Assembly: GCF_000720185.1 (NCBI RefSeq)
Contig: NZ_JOIY01000016.1
Coordinates: 66,630-130,629, forward strand
Source of the DNA: Streptomyces sp. NRRL S-340
GTDB taxonomy: Bacteria > Actinomycetota > Actinomycetes > Streptomycetales > Streptomycetaceae
Length of the DNA stretch: 64,000 bases
Direction: 5' to 3'
Shown: positions 1 through 9,680 of the stretch, piece after piece
Layout: every line of letters begins with the position of its first letter
Numbering within the stretch: the stretch's first letter is position 1
Made by a program: the position numbers and the translations under genes
The notes under the pieces: model-generated
What the model saw: only the letters and a program-made list of their open reading frames with translations
The model's database searches: none
Told to the model about the DNA's origin: nothing

Positions 1-194
1 TCCTGCACTGCCTGCCCGCCTTCCACGACCTCGGCACCAAGGTCGCCCGGGAGATCCACGAGCAGTACGGCCTGCGGTCACTGGAAGTGACCGACGAGGT
101 CTTCGAGTCCGCCCACTCGGTCGTCTTCGACGAGGCCGAGAACCGGCTGCACACCATCAAGGCGGTGCTGGTCGCCACGCTGGCGAAGGGCTGA
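1..194 (+). CDS. Ornithine carbamoyltransferase, C-terminal end (5' truncated by window)
   Basis: Only the last 63 codons are present, read from base 3. The peptide begins LHCLPAFHD and continues through [14 protein letters not shown] residues (here [10 protein letters not shown]) to [22 protein letters not shown] is the ornithine-binding loop with the active-site Cys of ornithine carbamoyltransferases, and the DEAENRxHTIKA end is typical of the family. The enzyme condenses carbamoyl phosphate with ornithine to give citrulline in the cytoplasm. Whether this copy is anabolic (argF) or catabolic (arcB) cannot be told from the fragment. The stop is TGA at 192-194. The next gene converges on it and I see no strong terminator between them. 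Confidence 0.9.
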   Translation, partial: LHCLPAFHDLGTKVAREIHEQYGLRSLEVTDEVFESAHSVVFDEAENRLHTIKAVLVATLAKG

Positions 195-394
195 GAGCCG
201 CGGACGACAGTGGGTTCCGGCCGGCGGGCGGTGTCCGGTGCGTGCGACGGCGAGGCGCCGGAAGGTCCGTGCGGCGGGGCTGACAGGGCCTTCGGGCAGC
301 GCGGCGAGGGCGCGTGCCGGGCGCCGTCCGCCGCGGCCCGCTTTCGTCCGCGGCTCCCGAACCCAGGCGCACCGCGTGCCGGGCGCCGCGCCGG

Positions 395-868
395 TCAGGC
401 GCCGCCCGGCCGCCCGGGCGGCGCGGACAGCCGGAACCACACCGCCTTGCCCGACGCGGTCGGCCGGTGCCCGCAGGACGAGCTGAGCGCCCGGATCAGC
501 AGCAGGCCCCGCCCGTCCTCCCGCCACGGGTCGGGCGGGGTCAGGCCGGGGCGGGTCAGCCCGCCCGGCGGCTGAGGGTCCGCGTCGCGCACCTCCACGT
601 GACAGCCGCCCGGCTCCAGCTCCACCAGCAGCTCTATCGGGCCGCCGCCCGCGGTGTGCTCCACGGCGTTGGCCACCAGCTCGGCCGTGAGCAGTTCCGC
701 GGTGTCGCTGTCGGCCGTGTGCTCCTGCTCGGCCAGCGCCGTGCGGACCAGGGCACGGGCCACCGGTACGGCGGCGGCCGTGTGCGGCAGCGCGATGCGC
801 CAGGCGGAAGCGGCGGGTTCGTACAACGTGTGTCCGTTCATGACGCAGGGCGAACCGGCGGTCACCAT
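395..868 (-). CDS. RsbW-like HATPase_c protein (anti-sigma-type ATP-binding regulator)
   Basis: This 157-residue protein is a stand-alone GHKL ATPase fold. The N-box is visible as ELVANAVEHT (about residues 64-73), followed by a G1-type region VRDADPQPP and a G2-type DGRGLLLI. Streptomyces genomes encode dozens of such solitary domains. Characterised relatives are serine kinases or anti-sigma factors that bind anti-anti-sigma partners, but the partner here is unknown. No sigma factor or STAS-domain gene lies beside it. ATG at 866-868 has an AGGA about 8 bases upstream. ATG at residue 10 (MNGHTLYEP) is an alternative start. The gene converges on the ornithine carbamoyltransferase gene. Confidence 0.8.
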   Translation of the reverse strand: MVTAGSPCVMNGHTLYEPAASAWRIALPHTAAAVPVARALVRTALAEQEHTADSDTAELLTAELVANAVEHTAGGGPIELLVELEPGGCHVEVRDADPQPPGGLTRPGLTPPDPWREDGRGLLLIRALSSSCGHRPTASGKAVWFRLSAPPGRPGGA

Positions 869-1207
869 CGGGCTGTCCTGCTTTCGACGAGGGGAATGGT
901 ACGGGGGCCGTCGGCGGCGGCTCTCGGGGCCCTCCGTCCGGGGCCCGGCCCCGGCACGGACGGCCTACCCCTGCGAACGTCCGTCCTCCCCCGTCCCCTC
1001 CCGTCGTTACCGGGCCATGGACGACCTGTGACGAAGCGACGGACGCGCCGGTCGCACCGGCACGGCCGGCGCCTGCCGCGGGGACCCGCTCTATCGCGCC
1101 CTCGTGACGACAGTCAAAGATAGGTGATAACTTCGTGGAGGAGCGCCGGGCACGGCATCGCCGGCGTGCCGGACGACACGGGCAGTCCGCCGAGGAGGCC
1201 GTACGTC
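869..1207. other. Intergenic region, promoters of the RsbW-like gene and the enoyl-CoA hydratase
   Basis: This 339-bp stretch separates divergent genes. The left 230 bp are GC-rich with nothing I recognise. The right end holds the 12-bp dyad TGACgacaGTCA, which recurs before the acyl-CoA dehydrogenase gene, followed by an AT-richer stretch around 1116-1131 that may include the -10 region. No small gene is convincing here. Confidence 0.5.
1105..1117. promoter_or_regulatory. Candidate operator, copy 1 (TGACgacaGTCA)
   Basis: The sequence TGACGACAGTCAA is an inverted repeat with 4-base arms and a 4-base spacer. The same 13 bases occur at 7220-7232, in front of the other outward unit of the aromatic cluster. 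The site lies about 90 bases before the hydratase start and directly upstream of an AT-rich stretch. The PaaX-family regulator encoded inside the cluster is the obvious candidate ligand (inference). Confidence 0.5.
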
Positions 1208-2035
1208 ATGAGTCCCTTCACCGGCTCCGTCACCCGCACCTCCGCGTGGCGGCACCTGCGCGTCGAGCTGGACGGCGGGGTGGCCACCGTCACCCTCGCC
1301 CGCCCCGACAAGCTCAACGCCCTCACCTTCGGCGCCTACGCCGACCTGCGCGACCTGCTCGCCGAGCTGTCCCGGGAACGCGCCGTACGCGCCCTGGTGC
1401 TGGCCGGCGAGGGCCGCGGCTTCTGCTCCGGCGGCGACGTCGACGAGATCATCGGCGCCACCCTGTCCATGGACACCGCCGAACTGCTCGACTTCAACCG
1501 GATGACCGGGCAGGTCGTCAGGGCCGTGCGCGAGTGCCCGTTCCCGGTGATCGCGGCGGTGCACGGCGTCGCGGCGGGCGCCGGGGCCGTCCTGGCGCTG
1601 GCCGCCGACTTCCGCGTCGCCGACCCGAGCGCCCGCTTCGCCTTCCTGTTCACCCGCGTCGGCCTCTCCGGCGGCGACATGGGCGCCGCCTACCTGCTGC
1701 CCCGCGTGGTCGGCCTCGGCCACGCCACCCGGCTCCTGATGCTGGGCGAGCCGGTCCGCGCCCCCGAGGCCGAGCGGATCGGCCTGATCAGCCGGCTCAC
1801 CGACGAGGGCCACGCCGACGAGGCCGCCCAGGCCCTCGCCCACCGCCTCGCCGACGGCCCCGCCCTCGCCCACGCCCAGACCAAGGCGCTGCTCACCGCC
1901 GAACTCGACATGCCCCTGTCCGCCGCCGTCGAGATGGACGCCGCCACCCAGGCCCTGCTGATGAACGGCGAGGACTACGCCGAGTTCCACGCCGCGTTCA
2001 CCGAGAAGCGGCCGCCGAAGTGGCAGGGGAGGTGA
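1208..2035 (+). CDS. Enoyl-CoA hydratase/isomerase family protein
   Basis: This 275-residue crotonase-fold protein probably acts in ring-cleavage or beta-oxidation-like steps after aromatic CoA-thioester dearomatisation. It shows GRGFCSGGDVDEI, which forms the first oxyanion-hole segment, and HGVAAGAGAVLALAADFRV, the second. GLSGGDMGAAYLLPR sits where the catalytic acid region lies in the family. ATG at 1208 is preceded by GAGGAGG at a good distance, so it is preferred over the in-frame ATG at 1124. The stop is 7 bases before the monooxygenase-reductase start, which indicates one transcript. Its substrate is inferred from its neighbours to be a non-aromatic cyclohexene-carboxyl-CoA. Confidence 0.85.
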   Translation: MSPFTGSVTRTSAWRHLRVELDGGVATVTLARPDKLNALTFGAYADLRDLLAELSRERAVRALVLAGEGRGFCSGGDVDEIIGATLSMDTAELLDFNRMTGQVVRAVRECPFPVIAAVHGVAAGAGAVLALAADFRVADPSARFAFLFTRVGLSGGDMGAAYLLPRVVGLGHATRLLMLGEPVRAPEAERIGLISRLTDEGHADEAAQALAHRLADGPALAHAQTKALLTAELDMPLSAAVEMDAATQALLMNGEDYAEFHAAFTEKRPPKWQGR

Positions 2036-2042
2036 GGCGGCG

Positions 2043-4382
2043 GTGACCGGCGCCCAGCGGGTCGCGGTCATCGGCGGCGGACCCGGCGGCCTGTACGCGG
2101 CGGCCCTGCTGAAAAGGCTCGGCCCCGCCCGCGAGGTCACCGTCTGGGAGCGCAACGCCCCCGACGACACCTTCGGCTTCGGCGTCGTCCTCTCCGACGA
2201 GACCCTCGGCGGGATCGAACACGCCGACCCGGTCGTCCACCAGGCCCTCGGACGGGACTTCGTGCGCTGGGACGACATTCACATCGTGCACCGCGGCACC
2301 CGGCAGACCTCCGGCGGACACGGCTTCGCCGCCCTCGGCCGGCGCCGGCTCCTCCAGATCCTGCACGCCCGCTGCCGCTCCCTCGGCGTCGACCTGCGCT
2401 TTCGCACCGAGGCCCCGCCCCCGGACCAGCTGCGTGAGACGCACGACCTGGTGATCGCCGCCGACGGTGTGCACAGCGCCACCCGCGCGGCGTACGCCGA
2501 CGTCTTCCGGCCCCGGATCACCGAGCACCGCTGCCGCTACATCTGGCTCGCCGCCGACTTCGCCTTCGACGCGTTCCGCTTCGAGATCGCCGAGACCGAG
2601 CACGGCGTGATGCAGCTGCACGGCTATCCCTACTCCCGTCCGTCCTGCCCCGCGCCCGGCCACCACCCTTCGGCGAGCCTTTCCGGGCCACAGGACGAAG
2701 GCTCCTCCACGGTCATCGTCGAGATGCGCGAAGAGGTCTGGCGGGCCGCCGGGTTCGGTGAACTGGACGAACGGGAGTCCGTCGAGCGCTGCGCCAAGAT
2801 CTTCGCCGACGCCCTCGGCGGGCGCCCGCTGCGCTCCAACAAGTCCGCCTGGACCACCTTCCGCACGGTGACCGACGAGCACTGGTCGCACGGCAACCTG
2901 GTGCTCCTCGGCGACGCCGCCCACACCGCCCACTTCTCCATCGGCTCCGGCACCAAACTCGCCGTCGAGGACGCCGTCGCCCTCGCCGCCTGCCTGGACG
3001 AACAGCCCACCGTGGAGCAGGCGCTGACGGCGTACGAGGCGGAGCGCAAGCCCGTCGTCGCCTCCACCCAGCGCGCCGCCCGGGCCAGCCTGGAATGGTT
3101 CGAGAACCTCGGCCTGTACCTCGACCAGCCACCCCGCCAGTTCGCCTTCAACCTGCTCACCCGCAGCCGCCGCGTCACCCACGGCAACCTGCGCCTGCGC
3201 GACGCCCGCTTCACCGACGCCGTCGAGCGCGAGTTCGGCTGCCCGCCCGGCACACCCCCCATGTTCACCCCGTTCCGGCTGCGCGGCCTGACCCTGCGCA
3301 ACCGGGTCGTCGTCTCGCCCATGGACATGTACTCGGCCGTCGACGGGGTCCCCGGCGACTTCCACCTCGTGCACCTCGGGGCGCGGGCCCTGGGCGGCGC
3401 GGGCCTGGTGATGACCGAGATGGTGTGCGTGAGCCCCGAGGGCCGGATCACCCCGGGCTGCACGGGTCTGTGGACCGGACGGCAGACGGAGTCCTGGCGG
3501 CGGATCACCGAGTTCGTGCACCGGCAGGCACCGGGCACCGCCATCGGCGTGCAACTCGGCCACAGCGGACGCAAGGGCTCGACCAGGCTGATGTGGGAGG
3601 GCATGGACGAACCGCTGCCCGAGGGCAACTGGCCGCTGGTGGCCGCCTCCGCACTGCCCTACAAGCCCGGCAGCCAGGTCCCCCGCCAGCTCACCCGCGC
3701 CCAGCTCACCGACATCCGCGAGCAGTTCACCTCCGCCGCCTGGCGGGCCGCCCGCGCCGGGTTCGACCTGCTCGAACTGCACTGCGCCCACGGCTACCTG
3801 CTCTCCGGCTTCCTCTCGCCGCTGACCAACCACCGCACCGACGCCTACGGCGGCTCACCGGAGAAACGGCTGCGCTTCCCCCTGGAGGTCTTCGACGCCG
3901 TGCGCTCCGTGTGGCCCGAGGAACGCCCCATGACCGTCCGCATCTCCGCCACCGACTGGGCCGAGGGCGGTACGGGGGCCGAGGACGCCGTGGAGATCGC
4001 CCGCGCCTTCGCCGCGCACGGCGCCGACGCCGTCGACGTGTCGACCGGGCAGGTGGTCGCCGAGGAGCGGCCGGAGTTCGGGCGGTCGTACCAGACGCCG
4101 TTCGCCGACCGGATCCGGCACGAGGTCGGCGTCCCGGTCCTCGCGGTCGGCGCGATCTCCTCCTGGGACGACGTCAACTCCCTGATCCTGGCCGGGCGGA
4201 CGGACCTGTGCGCGCTGGCCCGCCCGCACCTGTACGACCCGCACTGGACCCTGCACGCCGCCGCCGAACAGGGGTACCAGGGCCCCGGCGCGGTGTGGCC
4301 GGCCCCCTACCGCGCGGGCAGCAGGCGCCCGCAGACCGGCCGCACGGACGCGCCCGCACCGCGCCTGCACCCCGGTGGCTGA
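2043..4382 (+). CDS. FAD monooxygenase-OYE reductase fusion, probable 2-aminobenzoyl-CoA monooxygenase/reductase
   Basis: The 779-residue protein joins two flavoenzymes. Residues 1 to about 390 are an aromatic FAD monooxygenase: VIGGGPGGLYAA is the Rossmann dinucleotide site, DLVIAADGVHSATR the DG motif, and LLGDAAHTAHFSIGSG the GD motif. From about residue 406 the chain is an NADH:flavin oxidoreductase of the Old Yellow Enzyme family, with GVQLGHSGRKGS, AHGYLLSGFLSPLTN and DAYGGSPEKRLRFP. This arrangement and length are those described for 2-aminobenzoyl-CoA monooxygenase/reductase, which hydroxylates and then reduces the ring. Salicylyl-CoA hydroxylases resemble only the first half. The start is GTG with GGGGAGG about 10 bases upstream. 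Confidence 0.85.
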   Translation: MTGAQRVAVIGGGPGGLYAAALLKRLGPAREVTVWERNAPDDTFGFGVVLSDETLGGIEHADPVVHQALGRDFVRWDDIHIVHRGTRQTSGGHGFAALGRRRLLQILHARCRSLGVDLRFRTEAPPPDQLRETHDLVIAADGVHSATRAAYADVFRPRITEHRCRYIWLAADFAFDAFRFEIAETEHGVMQLHGYPYSRPSCPAPGHHPSASLSGPQDEGSSTVIVEMREEVWRAAGFGELDERESVERCAKIFADALGGRPLRSNKSAWTTFRTVTDEHWSHGNLVLLGDAAHTAHFSIGSGTKLAVEDAVALAACLDEQPTVEQALTAYEAERKPVVASTQRAARASLEWFENLGLYLDQPPRQFAFNLLTRSRRVTHGNLRLRDARFTDAVEREFGCPPGTPPMFTPFRLRGLTLRNRVVVSPMDMYSAVDGVPGDFHLVHLGARALGGAGLVMTEMVCVSPEGRITPGCTGLWTGRQTESWRRITEFVHRQAPGTAIGVQLGHSGRKGSTRLMWEGMDEPLPEGNWPLVAASALPYKPGSQVPRQLTRAQLTDIREQFTSAAWRAARAGFDLLELHCAHGYLLSGFLSPLTNHRTDAYGGSPEKRLRFPLEVFDAVRSVWPEERPMTVRISATDWAEGGTGAEDAVEIARAFAAHGADAVDVSTGQVVAEERPEFGRSYQTPFADRIRHEVGVPVLAVGAISSWDDVNSLILAGRTDLCALARPHLYDPHWTLHAAAEQGYQGPGAVWPAPYRAGSRRPQTGRTDAPAPRLHPGG

Positions 4383-4408
4383 CGCCCGGCCGGACCGCCG
4401 GCCCCGGG

Positions 4409-5242
4409 TCAGGCCAGACCCGCGAACTCGGCTCCCGCGTCCCGCAGCCGCTCGTGCAGGCCCCGGAAGACGGCGGCCGAGCGGAGCCCGGGCCAGTGGG
4501 CCGGCAGCAGGTGTGCGGGCAGACCGGGATCGGCGTAGGGCAGATGGCGCCAGGAGTCCAGGGCGAGCAGGTAGTCGCGGTAGGCCTCTTCGGGCGGCGT
4601 GTCATCGCGCCGCTCCCAGGCCTCCAGCACCCCCGCGTGCCGTGCGAGGAACGCCTCGTGCTGCTCGGCGACCGCCGCGAGGTCCCACCAGCGGCCGACC
4701 GCCTCGGCGGTGGGCGTGAAACCCAGGTGCTCGCCGCGGAAGAAGTCCACGTACGCGTCCAGCCGCAGCCGCCGCAGCGTGTGCCGGGTCTCCTCGTACA
4801 GCCGGGCCGGCGCGATCCACACCCCGGGGGCCGCCGTGCCGAACCCGAGCCCGGCCAGCCGGGACCGCAGCACGTGCCGCTTCTGCCGCTCCGACTCCGG
4901 CACGGAGAACACGGCCAGCACCCAGCCCTCGTCGCCCGGCGGGGCGCCCGCGTAGATGCGGCGGTCACCGTCCTCCAGCAACTGGCGTGCCTCGGCGGAC
5001 AGTTCGTAGCCCGCGGCGCCCTGTGCGGTGCGGGCCGGGAGCAGCAGCCCGCGCCGCTTGAGCCGGGACACCGAGGAGCGCACCGAGGGCGCGTCCACCC
5101 CGACCGCCGCCAGCAGCCGGATCAGCTCGGCGACGGGCACCGGGCCGGGCGCGAAGCGGCCGTACGCCCCGTAGAGGGTGACGATGAGGGACCGGGGGCT
5201 GGTCGGGGCGGGTGGTGCGGGCTGGTCGGACACGTTGATCAT
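4409..5242 (-). CDS. PaaX-family transcriptional regulator
   Basis: This 277-residue protein has an N-terminal winged helix (SPRSLIVTLYGAYGRF ... SVRSSVSRLKRRGLL) followed by the PaaX middle domain GYELSAEARQLLEDGDRRIY and VFSVPESERQKRHVLRSRL. PaaX proteins repress phenylacetate and other aryl-CoA genes and are released by an aryl-CoA ligand. It lies 31 bases downstream of the aryl-CoA ligase on the same strand, so it is probably cotranscribed with it. ATG at 5240-5242 is chosen because the frame upstream runs back into the ligase repeat. No clear ribosome-binding site precedes it, so GTG three codons later (residue 4) is possible. A dyad (5248-5261) sits just upstream. Confidence 0.85.
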   Translation of the reverse strand: MINVSDQPAPPAPTSPRSLIVTLYGAYGRFAPGPVPVAELIRLLAAVGVDAPSVRSSVSRLKRRGLLLPARTAQGAAGYELSAEARQLLEDGDRRIYAGAPPGDEGWVLAVFSVPESERQKRHVLRSRLAGLGFGTAAPGVWIAPARLYEETRHTLRRLRLDAYVDFFRGEHLGFTPTAEAVGRWWDLAAVAEQHEAFLARHAGVLEAWERRDDTPPEEAYRDYLLALDSWRHLPYADPGLPAHLLPAHWPGLRSAAVFRGLHERLRDAGAEFAGLA

Positions 5243-5247
5243 TTTAG

Positions 5248-5261
5248 GTCGTCGGTACGAC
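5248..5261. promoter_or_regulatory. Short dyad GTCGT-cggt-ACGAC before the PaaX-type gene
   Basis: A perfect 5-base-arm inverted repeat lies in the 31-bp gap between the ligase stop and the regulator start. It could be an internal operator. It does not match the TGACgacaGTCA dyad found elsewhere in the cluster. Confidence 0.3.
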
Positions 5262-5273
5262 TGCCGGTCACCG

Positions 5274-7166
5274 TCACCGCTGGTCACCCTCGGCGCCGAG
5301 CCCGCCGAGCCCGCCGCGCCCGCCGCGCCCGTCGAGCCCGTCGAGCCCGCCGAGCCCGCCGCGCCCGTCGAGCCCGCCGAGCCCACCGCGCCCGTCGAGC
5401 CCGCCGTCCGGGTCCGGGCCGGCCGCCGTGCGCAGCCGGAAGCGCTGGAGCTTGCCGGTGGCCGTGCGCGGCAGGGCGTCCAGGAAGACGATCTCGCGCG
5501 GGCACTTGTACGGTGCCAGCTCGGACTTCACGAACGCCCGCAGCGCCTCCCCGTCCCGCGCCGCGCCCTGCCGCAGCACCGCGTAGGCCACCACGACCTG
5601 GCCGCGGGCGTCGTCGGGCCGCCCCACCACCGCCGCCTCCACCACGTCCGGGTGGCGCAGCAGGGCGTCCTCGACCTCCGGACCGGCGATGTTGTACCCG
5701 GCCGAGATGATCATGTCGTCGGCGCGGGCGACGTAGCGGAAGTAGCCGTCGGAGTCGCGGACGTAGGTGTCGCCGGTGATGTTCCAGCCGTCGCGCACGT
5801 ACGCGCGCTGGCGGGCGTCGGCCAGGTAGCGGCAGCCGACCGGCCCCTGGACGGCGAGCAGTCCCGGCTCGCCGTCGGGCACGGGCCGGCCGTACTCGTC
5901 CTGCACGCGCGCCCGCCATCCCGGTACGGGCACCCCGGTCGTGCCCGGCCGGATGTCCTCGTCCGCGGCCGAGACGAAGATGTGCAGCAGTTCGGTGGCC
6001 CCGATGCCGTTGATGATGCTGAGGCCGGTGCGCTCGCGCCAGGCGTGCCAGGTGGCCGCGGGCAGGTTCTCCCCGGCCGACACGCAGCGCCGGAGCGAGG
6101 AGACGTCGTGGCCGCCCAGCCGGTCGAGCATGGCCCGGTAGGCGGTGGGCGCGGTGAACAGCACGGAGACGCGGTGTTCGGCGACCGCCGCCAGCAACTG
6201 CGCGGGGTGGGCCTCCTCCAGCAGCAGGGCACTGGCGCCCGCCCGCATCGGGAAGACCACCAGACCGCCGAGACCGAAGGTGAAGCCGAGCGGCGGACTG
6301 CCCGCGAAGACGTCCTCGGCGCGCGGCCTGAGCACGTGCCGGGAGAAGGTGTCCGCGATGGCCAGGACGTCCCGGTGGAAGTGCACGCAGCCCTTGGGCC
6401 GCCCGGTGGTGCCGGAGGTGAACGCGATGAGCGCCACGTCGTCGGCGGCGGTGTCCACCGCCCGGAAGGGGACCTCCGGCACCGGGCGGTGCAGCAGGTC
6501 GTCGGGGCCGTCGCCGCCGTAGGGGGTGATCGAGAGTCCCGGCACGTCGGCCTTGACCAGGTCCCCGACGGCCCGCACGTCGCACAGCGCGTGCCGGACG
6601 CGGGCGATCTCGCAGATCGTGGCCAGTTCGTGCGCACGCTGCTGGGCCAGCACGGTGACGGCCACGGCACCCGCCTTGAGGACCGCCAGCCAGCAGGCGG
6701 CCAGCCACGGCGTGGTCGGGCCGCGCAGCAGGACCCGGTTGCCGGGCACCACACCGAGGTCGGCGGTGAGCACCTGCGCGATGCGGTCGACGCGGGCGCG
6801 CAGGCCGGCGTAGGTCCAGGTCCCGCCGGCGGGGGTGTGGAACACCGGGCGCGCGTCGGCGGGCCCGGGGCGGCCGAGGAGTTCGGCGGCGCAGTTCAGC
6901 CGGTCGGGGTAACGCAGCTCCGGCAGGTCGAACCGCAGCCGCGGCCACTGGTCGGGGGGCGGGAGGTGGTCGCGCGCGAAGGTGTCCACGTGGGCGGAGC
7001 GGACCGGCGGCCGGACGGCGTCCCCGGCGCCCGGCCCGGCGCTCGCGGGGCCCGCACCGGCTCCGTTCGTGCGGCCGGCGCCCGGACCGGCTCCGTCCGC
7101 GTGGCCGTCGTCCGGGCCGGCACCGTCCGCGCGGGTGGCGCCCGCGCCGGGATCCGTCGGGTTCAT
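5274..7166 (-). CDS. Aryl-CoA ligase (probable 2-aminobenzoate/benzoate-CoA ligase)
   Basis: This 630-residue ANL-superfamily enzyme activates an aromatic acid to its CoA thioester using ATP. The nucleotide loop is FTSGTTGRPKG, the A8 region reads RADDMIISAGYNIAGPEVED, and the catalytic lysine lies in PRTATGKLQRF. Overall similarity is to benzoate and 2-aminobenzoate-CoA ligases, and context favours anthranilate. Both ends are low-complexity. About 50 Gly/Ala-rich residues precede the catalytic part, and a Gly-X-X tail encoded by a 9-bp tandem repeat follows it. ATG at 7164-7166 has AAGGGGG upstream. It diverges from the acyl-CoA dehydrogenase gene and runs into the PaaX-type gene. Confidence 0.85.
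   Translation of the reverse strand: MNPTDPGAGATRADGAGPDDGHADGAGPGAGRTNGAGAGPASAGPGAGDAVRPPVRSAHVDTFARDHLPPPDQWPRLRFDLPELRYPDRLNCAAELLGRPGPADARPVFHTPAGGTWTYAGLRARVDRIAQVLTADLGVVPGNRVLLRGPTTPWLAACWLAVLKAGAVAVTVLAQQRAHELATICEIARVRHALCDVRAVGDLVKADVPGLSITPYGGDGPDDLLHRPVPEVPFRAVDTAADDVALIAFTSGTTGRPKGCVHFHRDVLAIADTFSRHVLRPRAEDVFAGSPPLGFTFGLGGLVVFPMRAGASALLLEEAHPAQLLAAVAEHRVSVLFTAPTAYRAMLDRLGGHDVSSLRRCVSAGENLPAATWHAWRERTGLSIINGIGATELLHIFVSAADEDIRPGTTGVPVPGWRARVQDEYGRPVPDGEPGLLAVQGPVGCRYLADARQRAYVRDGWNITGDTYVRDSDGYFRYVARADDMIISAGYNIAGPEVEDALLRHPDVVEAAVVGRPDDARGQVVVAYAVLRQGAARDGEALRAFVKSELAPYKCPREIVFLDALPRTATGKLQRFRLRTAAGPDPDGGLDGRGGLGGLDGRGGLGGLDGLDGRGGRGGLGGLGAEGDQR
5301..5408. repeat. Twelve tandem 9-bp units encoding a Gly-X-X tail
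   Basis: Units have the form CCCGYCGMG (cccgccgag, cccgccgcg, cccgtcgag, one cccaccgcg) in unbroken register from 5301 to 5408. On the minus strand they encode repeated Gly-Leu-Asp, Gly-Leu-Gly and Gly-Arg-Gly triplets at the C-terminus of the CoA ligase. The tract resembles a minisatellite likely to vary in copy number. Confidence 0.85.
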
Positions 7167-7206
7167 GGCGGTTCGCCCCCTTGTCGTGGTGGGCTCGCAC
7201 AGGGAG

Positions 7207-7246
7207 CGTATCGTGTTGATGACGACAGTCAACGGGGCGCGATACG
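7207..7246. promoter_or_regulatory. Candidate operator, copy 2, with nested dyads
   Basis: The core TGACGACAGTCAA (7220-7232) is identical to the site at 1105-1117. It lies within a larger dyad GTTGA-N9-TCAAC (7215-7233), flanked by CGTATCG (7207-7213) and its complement CGATACG (7240-7246). The site lies between the divergent ligase (start 7166) and acyl-CoA dehydrogenase (start 7291), so one bound regulator could control both. Confidence 0.55.
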
Positions 7247-7290
7247 GTGGTCGTGGACCCCGGTCGTCCCGGGGGAGGGAGGACCGGCGA

Positions 7291-8588
7291 ATGTCCGCAT
7301 TCTCGCTCGAACCGGCCCAGATCGCCTGGTGTGCCGAGCTGCGCTCGCTGGCCGCGGACCGGCTGCGCCCGCTCGCCGAGCAGGGCGAGCCGGGCCGCGT
7401 GAACCGCCCGCTCCTGACCGAACTGGGCCGACTCGGGCTGCTGGAGCGCCTGTTCACCTCCGGCGCCCTGGACCTGTGCCTGATGCGGGAGTCCCTGGCG
7501 TACGCCTGTACGGAGGCCGAGACCGCCCTCGCCCTCCAGGGTCTCGGCGCCCACCCGGTGCACGCCCACGGCACCCCGTCCCAGTGCGCCCGCTGGCTGC
7601 CGGCCGTGGCGGAGGGCAGCGCGGTCGCGGCGTTCGCGCTGAGCGAGCCGGGCGCGGGCTCGGACGCGGCGGCCCTGGCGCTCCGCGCCGAGCCGGAGGA
7701 CGACGGTCCGGCCGGCGCGCGCCCCAGGGCAGCCCGCGAGGGGCCGGGCGGGGCGGCGAGCACGGCCGGCCCGGAGCATTCCCGTGCGGCGCCCGCCGGC
7801 GCCGCCGCGCCGCCCCCGCCCGGCGCACCCCGCGAGCCGTCCGGCGCGCCGGCGGCGCCCGGCCGCCCCCGGCGCTGGCGGCTCACCGGCACGAAGTGCT
7901 GGATCTCCAACGCCCCCGAGGCGGACCTCTACACCGTCTTCGCGCGCACCACGCCCGGCGCCGGCGCCCGCGGCGTGACCGCGTTCCTGGTCCCCGCCGA
8001 CCGCCCCGGCCTCACCGGCAGCGCCCTGGAGATGCTCTCCCCGCACCCCATCGGCACCCTGGACTTCGACGGCGTCCCCGTCACCGAGGACGACGTGCTC
8101 GGCGAGGTGGACCGCGGCTTCCGGGTGGCGATGAGCACCCTCAACCTGTTCCGTCCCAGCGTCGGCGCGTTCGCGGTCGGCATGGCGCAGGCGGCGCTGG
8201 ACGCGACCGTCGCCCACACCGCCGGCCGCGACGCCTTCGGGGGCAGGCTGAGCGACCTCCAGGCCGTCGCCCACCAGGTGGCCGAGATGGCCCTGCGCAC
8301 CGAGGCGGCCCGCCTGATGGTGCACGCCGCGGCGAGCGCGTACGACGACGGCTCCCCGGAGGTCCCCCGCCGCTCCGCCATGGCCAAACTCCTCGCCACC
8401 GAGACCGCGCAGTACGTCGTCGACACCGCCGTCCAGCTGCACGGCGCCCGCGCCCTGTGCCGGGGCCACCTCCTCGAACACCTCTACCGCGAGGTGCGCG
8501 CCCCCCGGATCTACGAGGGCGCCAGCGAAGTCCAGCGCGCCGTCATCGCCAAGGAGCTGTACGCCCAGTACCGGACCGGGGAGGCCCC

Positions 8589-8592
<4 letters not shown>
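7291..8592 (+). CDS. Acyl-CoA dehydrogenase with a low-complexity insert
   Basis: This 433-residue flavoprotein of the acyl-CoA dehydrogenase family would oxidise the ring-derived CoA thioester. FALSEPGAGSDAAAL is the conserved FAD-binding strand region, GTKCWISNAPEADLY follows in the beta domain, and RIYEGASEVQRAVI carries the usual active-site Glu position. Between residues about 137 and 193 there is an Ala/Pro/Gly/Arg-rich segment of about 55 residues that ordinary members lack. ATG at 7291 follows GGGAGGGAGGA, a strong site, so upstream in-frame starts are rejected. Its stop overlaps the next start by 4 bases (GTGA). Confidence 0.88.
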
Positions 8593-9580
<988 letters not shown>

Positions 9581-9680
9581 GCCCCCGGCCGGGCGCACCG
9601 CAGGAGACCGGCCGGCTGCCCGCGTCCGCGCCGCCCGCCGCCGCGAGCGGGCAGCCACCCTCCCTGCGGCGGACGGTCCA

